Part shown: positions 43,232-55,143 of the stretch, in pieces | Position numbering within the stretch: position 1 is the first letter of the stretch | Layout: the number at the start of each line of letters is the position of its first letter | Source: Panax quinquefolius | Taxonomy: Eukaryota > Streptophyta > Magnoliopsida > Apiales > Araliaceae | Direction of reading: 5' to 3' | DNA length: 64,000 nt | Assembly: GCA_020205615.1 (NCBI GenBank) | Contig: CM035171.1 | Coordinates: 27,885,105-27,949,104 of the forward strand | Translations under genes and position numbers: made by a program | Notes under the pieces: generated by a model | The model's input: only the letters and a program-made list of their open reading frames with translations | What the model was told of the DNA's origin: nothing | The model's database searches: none

Positions 43232-43803
43232 ATGGGTCCTGAGTCTTTAACTCTATCTCCATCCTTTGCAAGTCTCACAAAATGGGCTTTTGTGTTGACA
43301 ATATCGCTTTTCGTGCTTGTATATGATCTTACTACCCAATCGTCGGCTACCACGTTAAACTTTTCGAGGATGGTATTGGATGGTATGATCATAATCTTTC
43401 AATTCAAAGCCAACGTCGTTGTCGCATGTTGAGTTCCTTTTAAGTGAAGAAATATTTGAGGCTTTTATGATCTCAGAAAGATCTCCACCTTCTCCCCATA
43501 CAAGTAATGCCTCCAAATTTTAAGTGCCAAGACAACAACTGCTAACTGGTCATGAGTAGGATAATTCCTCTCATATTCTTTAAGTTGTCTTGAGGCATAG
43601 GCTATGACTTTCCAATGTTGCTTAAGAACACATCCCAACCTTTGCTCAAGCATCACTTGTGAGATGACAAATCCTCTGGCAGCGATGGTATTGTCAACAC
43701 AGGTGCTGAAATGAGTCTCCTCTTGAGTTCTTGAAAACTCTTCTCATATTCTTCGCTCCAACCGAACTTTTTATCTTTTCGAGACAGCTGAGTTAATGGA
43801 GTA
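43232..43803 (-). pseudogene. Element E RNase H and RT tail
   Basis: Fragments TPLTQLSRKDKK (43800-43760), [20 protein letters not shown] and [18 protein letters not shown] (43656-43465) are readable. Then KSLKYFF and VADD-like pieces appear with several frame changes (43240-43460). At 43803 the RT tail stops in the middle of the family sequence. Confidence 0.75.
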
Positions 43804-46023
43804 TGTAAGACCCCAACTTATTATTAATGAAATTTAATTTTCTCTATTTATTATTTTGAAATAGTAAGGATTGATTTGATTAATGTGAATAGTTATGGGT
43901 AAAATACGCAAATATTTCAAAATAAGCAAGTGGTTATAAAATATTCATTGTTGTCGGGTAATATTCGTTTGGTCGTGGAATATTCTTCTTTGTCGGGGGA
44001 ATATTAAATGCTGACGTTAAATATTTTGTGGGCCCCATAACTAAAAAAGCGATTGGATGAAGAAAACGACAAATATAAGTGGTTTAAAAATAACTTGGCG
44101 TAGTTATTACTGAATTATCTTTGTTAAAATACTCGGTGGTTAAAACACGGTAGCACCACGATGTTGCACCAATTATTGATTCTTACGTGAAGAAGGCACT
44201 ACTCAATAATGGTTACGATAATTACTTATTCAATATTTTATTGATTTAATAATTCTTTGCGTTGATATTTTATATTCATTGTTATTTCAATAATTGTCAT
44301 TACACGGTATTTTTCATTATCGAAGCAATAATTCATATTATCCTAATAATATTATTAGATAACATTATTGGCAATGTCTAGAAAGTTACATACAAGGAGA
44401 GGTTTGGTCACCTAATTGCACTTGAAGTGAGAGAAATTCTTATTAGAAAGCCCCTCTTTCCTGTGAACTGCACAGTTGTCAATATTGTGATTACGTAATA
44501 TTATTTGTGAATAATTAATTATTGATTCATATGATGAGGAAAATATTGATTTTATGTGTATATAGATGGAGAAAATTTTAATGTGACAATTGTTGAAAAT
44601 TGAAATTTTATCTTTTTTCCGATAAAATAATTCATTTAAATATATTATTATATTTTAATAATATAATAATGGTGATATTTTTACAACGAATGTGGGATAT
44701 ATGAGTATACGAGGAGGAAGAGTATTTTTGTTGCAATAAATGTTTAAAACATGTTAAACATGTCATTGGACCCCATTTATTGATTTGAAATTTGATTATA
44801 ACACAATAAAATCGCCTTGCTTTGTGGATTTCGGTCAATTTCTGTTTGGAATTTGAAAAAAATTTCTTCTGCAAAGTTGTAGAGAATTGAATTTCCTATA
44901 AAAATTCGCGAGATTCGAATTTTCTGATAAAAGGGCTATTTATTATGAATTATTGAAGTTCCGAAGCTCCGAAATAATTAATTTTTGGAAGTTTTAATTA
45001 TTTTTATTTAGAAAAACGTTTTTGTTGTTTATGGACATGTGTTAGGTGTTTGAGATCAGCTGGTAGGATGGCATAGAAGATTTATTATATATATTAATAT
45101 TATATTAAATTTTCTGCTTTGGTGTTCTAAGCAATTTCCTATAAATAGGATGCTTAGGTTAGAATTGAAAATCACACCAGAAACTGAAGTTATCTCTCTC
45201 TATATTATCGAGCGTATTCTTGTGAGTATTTTGAGTATACTTTGAGTATTGCTATATGATTGCAAGTTCAAGTCATAACCTATATCCGTGTTTCAACTAG
45301 AAATCTTGTCTTTCGAGGTAAGGGATATTATTTTTTTTCAGAATGATATTATTTCTTCAATATCATTATGTTGAAATATTGATCTGAAGTTTTTATCAAA
45401 TTTGGAACTTTTGGTGTCTGAATTACTATTCACGTGTATCGGCCTATTCACGATATCTGATACTATTCACGAATACTTTACACTTATTCATCGAAAAATG
45501 AAAAATTTTCTTTTCGTCAAAATATCTATTACGGATACTAGCTTTGATTGTATCCATGTTTTGATCATTCTTGAATTTTACACCACTATAATTATTTTTG
45601 AGGTATTTTTGTACATGGATAAAACAAAGTACTGAATCCTTAATCCTTAATCCTTGTCATTTTGTTTCAATTGGATTCGTTTCTTTAAAAATATTTTCAT
45701 CATCTTCGATCTTAAATGATGATATTATTGAATATCTTTGGCACATGTAGTGCAAAGATGAATGATTTCTGAAGAATATCTTTGGCGTAGTGCAAAGATG
45801 AGCAGTGTTTAGATGAACATGACCAATGATGAATATCTTTGGCACGTGGTACAAAGATGAATATTTGATTCCGATATATATTGATCGATGTTACGGGGAT
45901 AAAAGATATCAATGAACTTTTAAATTTTGTACATAGAAATAATAGTTTAATATTCTCTACTGTAAATTTCTAATGAATTATTATAGTCATTGGTAATATT
46001 GATTTAAATTTTTTATCAAAGTA

Positions 46024-48396
46024 TGCAAGTGATTTTATCAATAAAGATTTAATTTTTGTTGAAATAATTTTTTAATATTATGGTGTGAATTTAAGATAAT
46101 ATTATAGTCGCATAACTATGCTGTGGTTAATTATTGGATTGGTGGGGAATATTAATTTAGCGGGGAATATTCGTAACTTCTCAATCATTGGTGGAAAACG
46201 ACATTGAAAAAAATATTTTATTGAAATAACTGCGGAAGTTTTACCGTGGTTATTGTTGAACTACTTTCGATTGTAGTAAAAGTACAAAGAATACGTGTGG
46301 TTGCATAGTAACATTACCAGTATTGATTATCGATGTTTATGTGAGAAGTCACTCACTTTGATTCCATTATCACGATTAATAATATGAATTATTATAATGA
46401 TAATGACGCTTTTGTTTTATTCAGATTATTAACGTAATAAAATGTAAACATCTTTTTATATAAAATAGAATACTTTATTAAAGTTATTCTATAAATAGAA
46501 TATATTATATTTTATTATGCATAGTGTTGCATAGTGTTTTTTGCATAAAGGTTTTTTGCATAGTATTGCATAGTGTTTGCATAGTAAAATGTTTTTATAT
46601 AAATAGAATATATTATATTTTATTTAAAAGATTTTTCTTTAAATATGGACCGTCGATTTAAGTAAATCAATCTGGACCGCTCATGGATTAGTTACTATGC
46701 ATTCCATTTTCCTATAAATAAAGCTCATTCCTTCATTATTTTCTTACTTAATTCATCAAACTCTGTAGAGAAAATTATAGAGAGAAGCTATAGAGAGAAA
46801 ATTATAGAAAGAAGAAGAGTATTCTCGCTACTTCACTACTTCTATATTCAGCCTTTTTTACTAGTAGGGTGTTATTCTTTCTTCTTGAAGAGAACTTCAT
46901 TATTCCATTCATTATTATTCATTGGAATAACTCGTAAAAGTGGCATACCCTATACATAACCTCAGATACGCCAGATACCCCTATACTTGGTGAAATCCTT
47001 ATGTTATTCCATTTCTTATTATTCTCGCTGAATAACTCAGTATACGCTGCCAATTTACCCTATACTTGGTGACATTCTTCTATTATTCTCATTGAACATC
47101 CTCGTCAGTGTGTTTTACAATTTGACCTCGGTTCCGCTTTTTTATTATTCTCGCTGAAACATCCTCATCTGTGTTTTTACACCTGACCGGGTTCCGCTTT
47201 TTATCATTCTCGCTGAATATCCTATCTGTGTTTTTACACCGGATCCGGTTCCATCTTTATTATTCTCGTTGAACATCCTCGCTTGCGTGAAATTTCACCG
47301 ACCGGTTCCGTTATTATTATTCTCGCTTGAATAACTCGCCTATGCGGCACCGCATGCACGGTGATTTCTTTTGTTATTCCATTCTTTATTATACCCAAAT
47401 TGGTTAAAACTTTGACTTTCTATACTCCATGAAATTAGTAGAATATCCTCGATATTTGCGTTTCATCCAAAGATCTTTCACGGAAATATTCTTCCGATCA
47501 TTCTTGAATTTTACTCTATGAAACAAAGATTATGTTGACAATTTGGACGTTAATAATTCATGGATTAAATAATTCTTGAACTTGTTTTATTGAATTATTA
47601 TGTCATTGTCATCATCCTCATGTTATATTATGTTATCTTCGGCTTACGTGCATAGATGAACTTAGTATGATTATGACCAGGGATCATTCTAAGATAATCA
47701 CGACTTGATATAAATGATGTGACAAAAGTCCTCGGGGGCTGTAATGCAATGATGGATAGTTTTTGGTATGATTATGACCAGGGGTGATTCTTAAGATAGT
47801 CATGACCATTGATAACTTGATGAAAATCCTCGACCGTGGTACACGTGGATGATTAGATGTGGTGGTTTATTTATTGTCGAGTCTCGGCGATAAAAATTGA
47901 TGAAAACCTTTTAAACCTAAAAGATAGTAGACTTTATATTCTCTACTTGACTCTTTTTAATGGATTGCTTATTCCGCCGCAGCTTAAACTTGTTGTCTAT
48001 TGTATTTTATCGCTTTAACATTGTTGAAGGCTAATGATAATTTATTCTCGCATTATCTTAGTCATAATATTTCTTATCGGGTTAGTTGAGCTCACCCTTT
48101 CTTTCACCGTTTTTCGTGAAATGAGAACATAGCCGGGACGAGCCTGGGAACGAAAGTAATGGTCCAGAGGATAGCATTAGTAGTCCTCACTATTCTGCGT
48201 GAAATAAAGTGATAATAGTTGTAATGAGGACTCTTTTGAGTTTGTATAATATCTAGTAGACAAAATTTGTATTCAAACTCACGCTTTATGTCGTATTGTA
48301 CACCTATGCTTATATTAGTAAGTTGTATTTGAATTTATGTACCATATAAGTGGCGACCCAAGATGGGTGACGATACCTAATTTTGGGGGCGCCACA
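46024..48396 (+). repeat. Element F 5' LTR
   Basis: From about 46033 (TTTTATCAATAAAG) it matches the 3' LTR nearly throughout. It ends GGGGGCGCCACA. TATA box at 46713-46720; stem-loop array about 46900-47390. Donor-like signal is reduced to AGTAGGGTG and the acceptor CAG is lost (TTTTCGTGAAATGAG near 48110). Most differences from the 3' LTR are short indels. Confidence 0.82.
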
Positions 48397-48413
48397 CTTG
48401 GTATCGAGCTTAG
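48397..48413 (+). promoter_or_regulatory. Primer-binding site of element F
   Basis: CTTGGTATCGAGCTTAGG. It fits TGGTATCAGAGC with one A missing in the CAG. Confidence 0.75.
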
Positions 48414-48578
48414 GATATGATCCCCGCTAAGATGTGAGATAAGAACTAGGAGGGGAGAGACGGAAATTCCTTCGCTAGTATGACCTACCTAAGTTTATTT
48501 GGTATTTAATTGGCTCACGTAGTATAGGATAATATTTGATATATTAATTAACCCTCGTGTTGTGGCAAAGTGTTTGAA

Positions 48579-49259
48579 ATGGCAAAATGAAAATATTCAC
48601 AATGGAGTGAATGTGACCGTTGACACCTTTAATCACTAATCGTGTTAATGCAAAGGTCGCGACGAGGAACAAATTAGAGATATCCACGTAGTGAATGAAG
48701 AACTAATTGTTGCACCTGAGCTAGTTGCAGAGGTAGCAGCTGAAAGTGAGGAAGAAGAGGAAGAAGAGGAAGAAGAGGAACCTGAGGAGAATTGGTTAGA
48801 AGAAATTTATGATCAAAACTTAGAATTACAAAATCGTGTTCGTGAGCTAGAAGAACAAAGTTGAAGAACTAAGAAACTATCCGTGGAACAAAGGGATACA
48901 ACAATTCAAAATCGGGTTACCCGATATGTGATGCTCGAACAAAATCACGCTTTGGCGGGTGTAAGATATTAAAGTTGAATCGAGAATTTAAAAATCAAAG
49001 ATCACCTAAAAGAAGAAACAATCAAACGAATGAGAATAGGCGATGCATGGGTAAAAGTCGCACAACGCGCTGATAGTGTAGAAAAGACGTCCGATCCAAT
49101 AAAGCCAAAATAGATGAAATGGACTTTGCTTTTTGGACAAAGAATTGAGAGATTTAACATCGAATTCGGAATTACCTCGCATATAGCACAACCCAATTCG
49201 ATATGGATCGAGAAATAATGATTCAAATCATGGATCGTGAATGTGAAGAAGCACTTTAA
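48579..49259 (+). pseudogene. Element F coiled-coil ORF, homologous to the extra ORF of C
   Basis: An ATG at 48579 begins like the Tekay gag start, but an acidic run (EEEEEEEEEEPEENWLEE, about 48755-48810) and a coiled coil follow: IYDQNLELQNRVRELEEQS, then TGA. Past the stop the homology to C goes on in other frames: KLSVEQRDTTIQNRV, EETIKRMRIGDAWVKVAQRA and, at the end, DREIMIQIMDRECEEAL with TAA at 49257-49259. The matching parts in C are IYDHNVELQDTVEELQE, REEATKRARAEGAYEEAFQR and LDRRTMFRVMEEE. Three or more frame breaks. Here the coiled-coil ORF takes the place of gag: no capsid domain or zinc knuckle is found between it and protease. Confidence 0.68.
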
Positions 49260-49299
49260 GGGTGGAATGTACCCTATAGTAAAGTCAAACTCGGTAATT

Positions 49300-49735
49300 T
49301 AAGCGAGAGCGTTTGTCGAGAAAACGAACGGGTTATTACGTAAATTAATTATCACAAGTCTATACTTTATTCAATACAAGTTCTACCCACTTTTTATTCT
49401 ACCTAGTTGTGTTCAATGTTTAAATTTGACCAAAAAAAAAAAAATTTTTTTACTTTGATTTATCTATCGAAACTTCGTTGGGAGAAACCTTCATTACCTC
49501 CACTGCTTATTAATCTTGTTGTTTCAAATAAACATTTTCACGCTACTTCGTCGATCTTATCTTTTTGAAAATACTTGCCTTTGATGTGATTTTTAGGAAT
49601 CAATTGGTTAGCTAATCATCATGCTTTTCATAAGGTTGTTAGCTTTTATATTTATAACCAACCTCGTTATATGAATTCAAAGTAACCAAACCCTAAAGTT
49701 AATCATCATTATATCAAGCCATAAGTAAAGAGCCC
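49300..49735 (+). pseudogene. Element F protease relic
   Basis: Nucleotide-level match to B 15720-16170: AGCGAGAGCGTTTGTCG, GTTGGGAGAAACCTTCATTA, CTTGCCTTTGATGTGAT and ATATCAAGCCATAAG. The active-site codons are degraded, and a run of 13 A followed by T (49431-49450) disrupts it. Confidence 0.65.
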
Positions 49736-51346
49736 CTAACCTTTCGTTGTTAACTTCCTTGTGTGGAATGCACCGCTTTAGCCGGACTTTTAGAGGCGAC
49801 GCCGTGAATCAAGATGGCAAGTTGATAGGTATCATTGTGAGGTGCCATCCAGTTAAGGATAGAAGTCACAATTGGTATCAATGTGATGTACTATCCAAGT
49901 TTTGGATGAGAGTCACAGCTTTGAATGATATCATTAATAAATTTCTTGACGATTCTTGAAGATTTTCTAGCCTACCCTAGAGCGTGAAATCGAATTTTGT
50001 ATCGACCCCAAAGATAAAACCCATTTCTTAAACCCTCAAATATTTCTTCAACTAAAATGAACAGCTTACGTGGTTTATGATGAAAGTCATAATAAAAGCA
50101 TTGGAATAATGAAAATCATGGGTATTCGTGGTATTAGTAAGTTTTATGATGAGTTATGTTGGTTAGTATGTAAAAACATGAAAGTTTCTTAGAAATCACA
50201 AAGAGTTGAAAATCGATTTTGGTGAAAACGTAATATGAAATTCAATTGACCATATCTCTTATTATATTTTGAATTTTGAATGCGGTCAAGTCCTAGAGTT
50301 AGATCTACGAGTTACCTAACTAATCCAAGTGGAATTACTGGAAAAGGTGTTGTGGATTTTTGTGTGGACTGATTTTAGCAAAGGAGGCCAAAGCTGTAAA
50401 TTTCGAAAAATGCTATTGCCCAGAAACTTTAAGGGACTGTTTTGGCCACTTAAATTATGAGAAAAATTCTGGGTTTTGGGACATGAAAGTATATGGTATA
50501 AAGTACCTCCTGTCCAAAAAATGAGCTCATTCTCGACTTAAAATGAGCAAGTTATGACTATTTCAATATTTAGGTTTTTCCGATTTAAAAATGCTATAAC
50601 CGAGTTCTATAACTCCGATGACCATGAAATTTAAACTAGAAGCTCACGTTAACATGTGTAAGACCCTGCCAAGATTTGGGAATTTTGGAGTTAAACTTGA
50701 GGTAGCAAATTTCTTAAGGAATTAATTAGAAATTGATTTTTGAAAAATAGTAAATGAATTTTAAAAATTCCGAGAAAAATATATTTTCATTATGGGACTA
50801 TATTATGCTAAATCCCAGAAAAGAAATATTTTTGAGACTAATTTGGTATTTTTCATGAAAATAGTTTAGTTACGAACATATGAGTTAAATATGTTATGTG
50901 AAGTAACAAAAGTTTAAAATAGGATTTTATGGCTAGAGAATCCTATATAGAATATATGCATATTTTTTTGATGAGGATTTGATAATTGGTGATGATATTT
51001 TATGAGTATGGCATTTTTGAATGATTAAATGCATTATATGGTAAAAGCGTAAACAATTGAGATAAATTATTTATAAATTTAAGAAGTGATTAAAATATTA
51101 TTATAATATTAATGTTATTAGATTATGAGATTATTAAGTGATTGATAACATGGGGATATTCTTGAATCCTGGATAAATTATATTATAAATGTTTAATATT
51201 TATCCTTTATCTCATTTGATTGATTCTTTATATCATTATCCTCATGTTTATATTATGTTGAAAGTCATCTCGTATTCAGTAGTATAGATGGATGGACTTG
51301 GTATGATTATGACCAGGATTGTTCTTATATAATCATAACCGTAATT
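49736..51346 (+). other. Element F body patchwork: pol traces and foreign LTR-like DNA
   Basis: 49960-50020 matches the RT linker (CTAGAGCGTGAAATCGAATTT). It jumps at about 50030 to the RNase H piece CTCAAATATTTCTTCA. 50070-50650 is non-coding and looks like LTR or UTR sequence of another family. Near 50657 TGTGTAAGACCCTGCC begins another LTR-like stretch. 51140-51340 copies the GGCCTGTAGTGCATAGATGG area of the gypsy LTRs. 49736-49959 is a small unassigned ORF with no recognised domain. Confidence 0.5.
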
Positions 51347-51688
51347 GAAAACACAATTATCTTTGGCCGTAGTGCATGGATAATTTGTGGTCGTGATACT
51401 AATGAATACACAATTATCTTTGGCCGTAGTGCATGGATAATTTGTGGTCGTGATACTAATGAATACACAATTATCTTTGGTAGTAGTGCATGGATAATTT
51501 GTGGTCGTGATACTAATGAATACACAATTATCTTCGGTCAGTAGTGCATGGATAATTTGTGGTCGTGATACTAATGAATACACAATTATCTTTGGTAGTA
51601 GTATGGATAATTTGTGGTCGTGATACTAATGAATACACGATTATCTTTGGTCGTAGTGCATGAATAATTCGTGGTCGTGATACTAATG
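51347..51688. repeat. 57-bp tandem repeat, six copies
   Basis: The unit contains ACACAATTATCTTTGG, GTAGTGCATGGATAATTTG and TGGTCGTGATACTAATG. Six copies in a row differ by one to four bases, mostly around the TTGGCCGTAG site. One unit exists singly in the LTRs of B (13740-13800) and G (61555-61610). Because 57 is a multiple of three, the minus strand shows a false repetitive ORF of 19-residue units. Confidence 0.88.
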
Positions 51689-52170
51689 AATATCATCGGC
51701 TTGAGTGGTGGATGATTCGATGATATGGATTAATTATCGAAATCGAGTCTCAAAGAATGAAATATTAATTCATGGATGTGGTAAAAGTCATCTTTGTCAG
51801 TAGTGCATTGATAGACTTGGTATGATTATGACCACGGATTATTCTAAGATAATCACGATCAGAATTGAAAACACGAATATCCTTAGCCAAGAAAGTGCAT
51901 AGATAATTCATGGTTGTGATACTATTAAGTCGAGTCTCAATTATTGGTTTTACAAAGATATATCTTTGGCACAGTAGTAAAAAGATGAATTATTAATAAA
52001 TATCTTTGGCTGTAGTGCAAAGATGAATTGTTAATGAATATCTTTGGCCTGGATTATGAAGATGAATTTAATATTTTTAATGATAAAGGTATTCAAGGTA
52101 TCCTCATCTCTTTATCATATCAGTATCGCACTTCTAATTTCGAGGGCTAAATTCCATAAGGAGGGGAGAT
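51689..52170 (+). other. Element F 3' body end with short repeats and polypurine tract
   Basis: About three units of a 40-45-bp repeat (AATATCTTTGGC...GTGCAAAGATGAAT) lie at 51950-52075. Related units are in LTR X at 45728-45860. Then a trace of the pol end (CTCATCTCTTTATCATATCA), CTAATTTCGAGGGC, and the tract AAGGAGGGGAGAT (52158-52170) before the LTR. Confidence 0.65.
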
Positions 52171-54568
52171 TGTGAGACCCTTAGTTTTTTATCAATAAAG
52201 ATTTAAATTTTGTTGAAATAATTTTTAATATTATGGTGTGAATTTAAGATAATATTATAGTTGTGGGTAGTATTTATAAATTTTGTAAAGTATGCAAGTG
52301 GTTATATTATATTCGATTGGCTCTGGGAATATTCTTGGTTTAGCAGTGAATATTCGCATAACTACTCAATCATCAGTGGACCCTAATAATGTAATTATTG
52401 GCTTGATCGAGAAAACGACAAAAATATTTTATTGAAATAACGGCGAAGTTTTACCGTGGTTATTGTTGAACTACTTTCAGTAGTAAAAGTACAAGAATAC
52501 GTGTGGTCGCATAAGAAGCACACCAGATTGATTATCGATGTTTATGTGAGAAGTCACCACTTTGATTCCATTATCACGATTAATAATATGAATTATTATA
52601 ATGATAATGACGCTTTTGTTTTATTCAGATTATTAACGTAATAAAATGTAAACATCTTTTATATAAAATAGAATACTTTATTAAAGTTATTCTATAAATA
52701 GAATATATTATATTTTATTATGCATAGTGTTGCATAGTGTTTTCATATAGTGTTTTGCATAGATTGCATAGTGTTTGCATAGTAAAATGTTTTTATATAA
52801 ATAGAATATATTATATTTTATTTAAAAGATTTTTCTTTAAATATGGACCGTCCGATTTAAGTAAATCAATCTGACCGCTCATGGATTAGTTACTATGCAT
52901 TCCATTTTCCTATAAATAAAGCTCATTCCTTCATTATTTTCTTACGAATTCATTGAAACTCTAGAGAGAGAAATTATAGAGAGAAGCTATAGAGAGAAAA
53001 ATTATAGAGTTAAGAAGAGTATTCTCGCTACTTCACTACTTCTATATTCAGCCTTTTTTACTAGTAAGGGTGTTATTCTTCTTCTTGAAGAGAACTTCAT
53101 TATTCCATTCATTATTATTCTGCTTGAATAACTCGTAAAAGTGGCATACCCTATACATAACCTCGAGATACGCCGAGACATACCCTATACTTGGTGAAAT
53201 CCTTATGTTATTCCATTGCTTATTATTCTCGCTGAATAACTCAGATACGCTGCCATTTTACCCTATACTTGGTGACATTCTTCTATTATTCTCATTGGAA
53301 CATCCTCATCATGTGTGTTTACACCCGACCGGTTCCGCTTTTTATTATTCTGCTGAACATCCTGTCATGTGTTTTACACCGGACCGGTTCCGCTTTTTAT
53401 CATTCTCGCTGAATATCCTATCTCGTGTTTTTACACCGGATCCGGGTTCCATCTTTATTATTCTCATTGAACATCCTCGCTTGCGGTGAATTTCACCCGA
53501 CCGGTTCCGTTATTATTATTCTCGCTGAATAACTCTGCCATGCAAGCACCGCATGCACGGTGATTTCTTTTGTTATTCCATTCTTTATTATACCCAAATA
53601 AGTTAAAACTTTGACTTCTATACTCCATGAAATTAGTAGAATATCCTCGATATTTCATGCTTTCATCCAAAGATCTTTCACACGGAAATATTCTTCCGAT
53701 CATTCTTGAATTTTACTCTACGAAACAAAGATTATGTCGACAATTTGACGTTAATAATTCATGGATTAAATAATTCTTGAACTTGTTTTATTGAATTATT
53801 ATGTCATTGTCATCATCCTCATGTTATATTATGTTATCTTCGCTTACGTGTATTAGATGAACTTAGTATGATTATGACCAGGATCATTCTAGATAATCAC
53901 GACTTGATATAAATGATGTGACAAAAGTCCTCAAAGGCCTCAGAATGCAAAGTTGATGAATAGTTTTTGGTATGATTATGACCGTGGGTGATTCGGTATA
54001 GTCATGACCATTGATAACTTGATGAAAATCCTCGACCGCGGGTACGGATGATTAGATGTGGTGGTTTATTTATTGTCGAGTCTCAAATGATAAAAATTGA
54101 TGAAAACCTTTAAAACCTAAAAGATAGTAGACTTTATTCTCTACTTGACTCTTTAATGGATTGCTTATTCCAACCGCAGCTTAAACTTGTTGTCTATTGT
54201 ATTTTATCGCTTAAACATTGTTGAAGGCTAATGATAATTTATTCTCGCATTATCTTAGTCATAATATTTCTTCATCGGGCTAGTTGAGCTCACCTTTTTC
54301 TTTCACCGTTTCTCTTCAGAAATGAGAACATAGCCGGGACGAAGCCTGGGGAACGAAGTAATGGTCCGTAGGATAAGATTAGTAGTCCTCACTATTCTCG
54401 TGAAATAGTGTGATAATAGTCAGAATGAGGACTCTTTTTGAGTTTGTATAATATCTCTAGTTTGATTCAAACTCATTTATGTATTCATATTAGTAAGTTG
54501 TATTTGAATTTATGTACTTGTATGTCGACCCAAGATGGGTGACGATACCTAATTTTGGGGGCGCCACA
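52171..54568 (+). repeat. Element F 3' LTR (2398 bp)
   Basis: Starts TGTGAGACCCTTAG and ends GGGGGCGCCACA. TATA box 52911-52918, donor-like CTA/GTAAGGGTG at 53064, stem-loop array 53100-53590, acceptor-like TTTCTCTTCAG at 54319. It lacks the palindromic GGAAAGCCCC block of the A/B LTRs. Confidence 0.85.
53064..54319 (+). other. Predicted 1256-nt leader intron inside element F 3' LTR
   Basis: GTAAGGGTG donor and pyrimidine-rich TTTTTCTTTCACCGTTTCTC tract ending TTCAG. Same layout as B, E and G. The 5' LTR copy has damaged signals. Confidence 0.4.
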
Positions 54569-54954
54569 TATTCTATTAGATTTTTTCCTGTTAAAGACTA
54601 ACAATAATTTGTTGTATATTATCTTAATCATAATATTCTTTCTTTGGGCTATTGAGCTCACCCTTTTCCTTTTTGTTCCATTTTTCTTCTCGGAGGCGAG
54701 AATATAGTGAGTACGAAAGTGGGGTAAGGAATGAAGGTTCTAGAGAGTTGTTTAGTAGTCCTCACCATTTTTGTAAAATAATGTATCAATAAATGTGATG
54801 AGAATTTATCCGAGTATAGATATTGTTATGCAGAAGATAATATTTGTATTCAAACTCACGCTTTCTTGTTGTAATAATAAAGTTGTAGTTGTTTACGCAT
54901 CCGTGTATTGACAACTCTCGAATGGGTGATGTATACCTATTTGGGGGCGCCACA

Positions 54955-54976
54955 TGCTGGTATCGTAGAGCTTAGG
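54955..54976 (+). promoter_or_regulatory. Primer-binding site of X-G
   Basis: CTGGTATCGTAGAGCTTAGG. A TGGTATCAGAGC site with CGTAG in place of CAG, which could be a sequence error. Confidence 0.65.
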
Positions 54977-55143
54977 GATATGATCTCCATGAGATCGTGG
55001 AATAGAATTAGGAGGGAGAGACGAGTAAATCCTTCGCTAGTGTGTCCTACCTAAGCTTATTTGTTAGTTGGTCAAGATATAAGGATATTATGTGATATAT
55101 TGATTTCCTTAATTAACCCCTGCTTTATGACAAAGATTTGAGA

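Larger units (their letters stand above)
39107..43803 (-). mobile_element. Element E: gypsy chromovirus, 3' half (probably continues as H)
   Basis: Contains a 3' LTR, polypurine tract, chromodomain, integrase and RNase H, ending in the RT tail at 43803 where an LTR (X) begins. The gag, protease and RT half needed to complete it appears in the right order and orientation at 62179-64000. About 283 bp of RT is missing between the two. It is inserted in the 3' LTR of B. Confidence 0.8.
46024..54568 (+). mobile_element. Element F: non-autonomous gypsy-type element with two LTRs
   Basis: Two similar LTRs (46024-48396 and 52171-54568), a primer-binding site at 48397 and a polypurine tract at 52159-52170 frame a 3.8-kb body. 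RT, RNase H and integrase are reduced to traces, and the body holds a coiled-coil ORF relic, a protease relic and repeats. It sits in LTR X, which resumes at 54569. The first bases of the 5' LTR are damaged (TGTGAGACCC is not intact), and no target duplication is legible. Confidence 0.78.
43804..54954 (+). repeat. LTR X (5' LTR), interrupted by element F
   Basis: The parts are 43804-46023 and 54569-54954, about 2.6 kb. It starts TGTAAGACCCCAACTTATTA and ends TTGGGGGCGCCACA. It shares short blocks with the A/B LTR (palindromic block near 44445, TATA box 45140-45147, donor-like GAG/GTAAGGGAT at 45318) but has its own middle (44520-45120). It clearly differs from the 3' LTR of G. The left boundary with F is uncertain by about 20 bases. 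Confidence 0.75.

Noticed and set aside
48579..48860. Acidic Glu-rich stretch in F as a simple GAA/GAG microsatellite only
   Set aside because: The coiled-coil and C-terminal similarity to element C continues beyond the repeat on both sides.
51248..51583. Repetitive minus-strand ORF of about 111 residues with 19-residue units
   Set aside because: It is the translation of a 57-bp DNA tandem repeat whose length is a multiple of three. There is no start context, no homology, and copies in LTRs are non-coding.
51347..51688. Possible CRISPR-like array
   Set aside because: Units abut with no unique spacers, and the setting is a plant retrotransposon.
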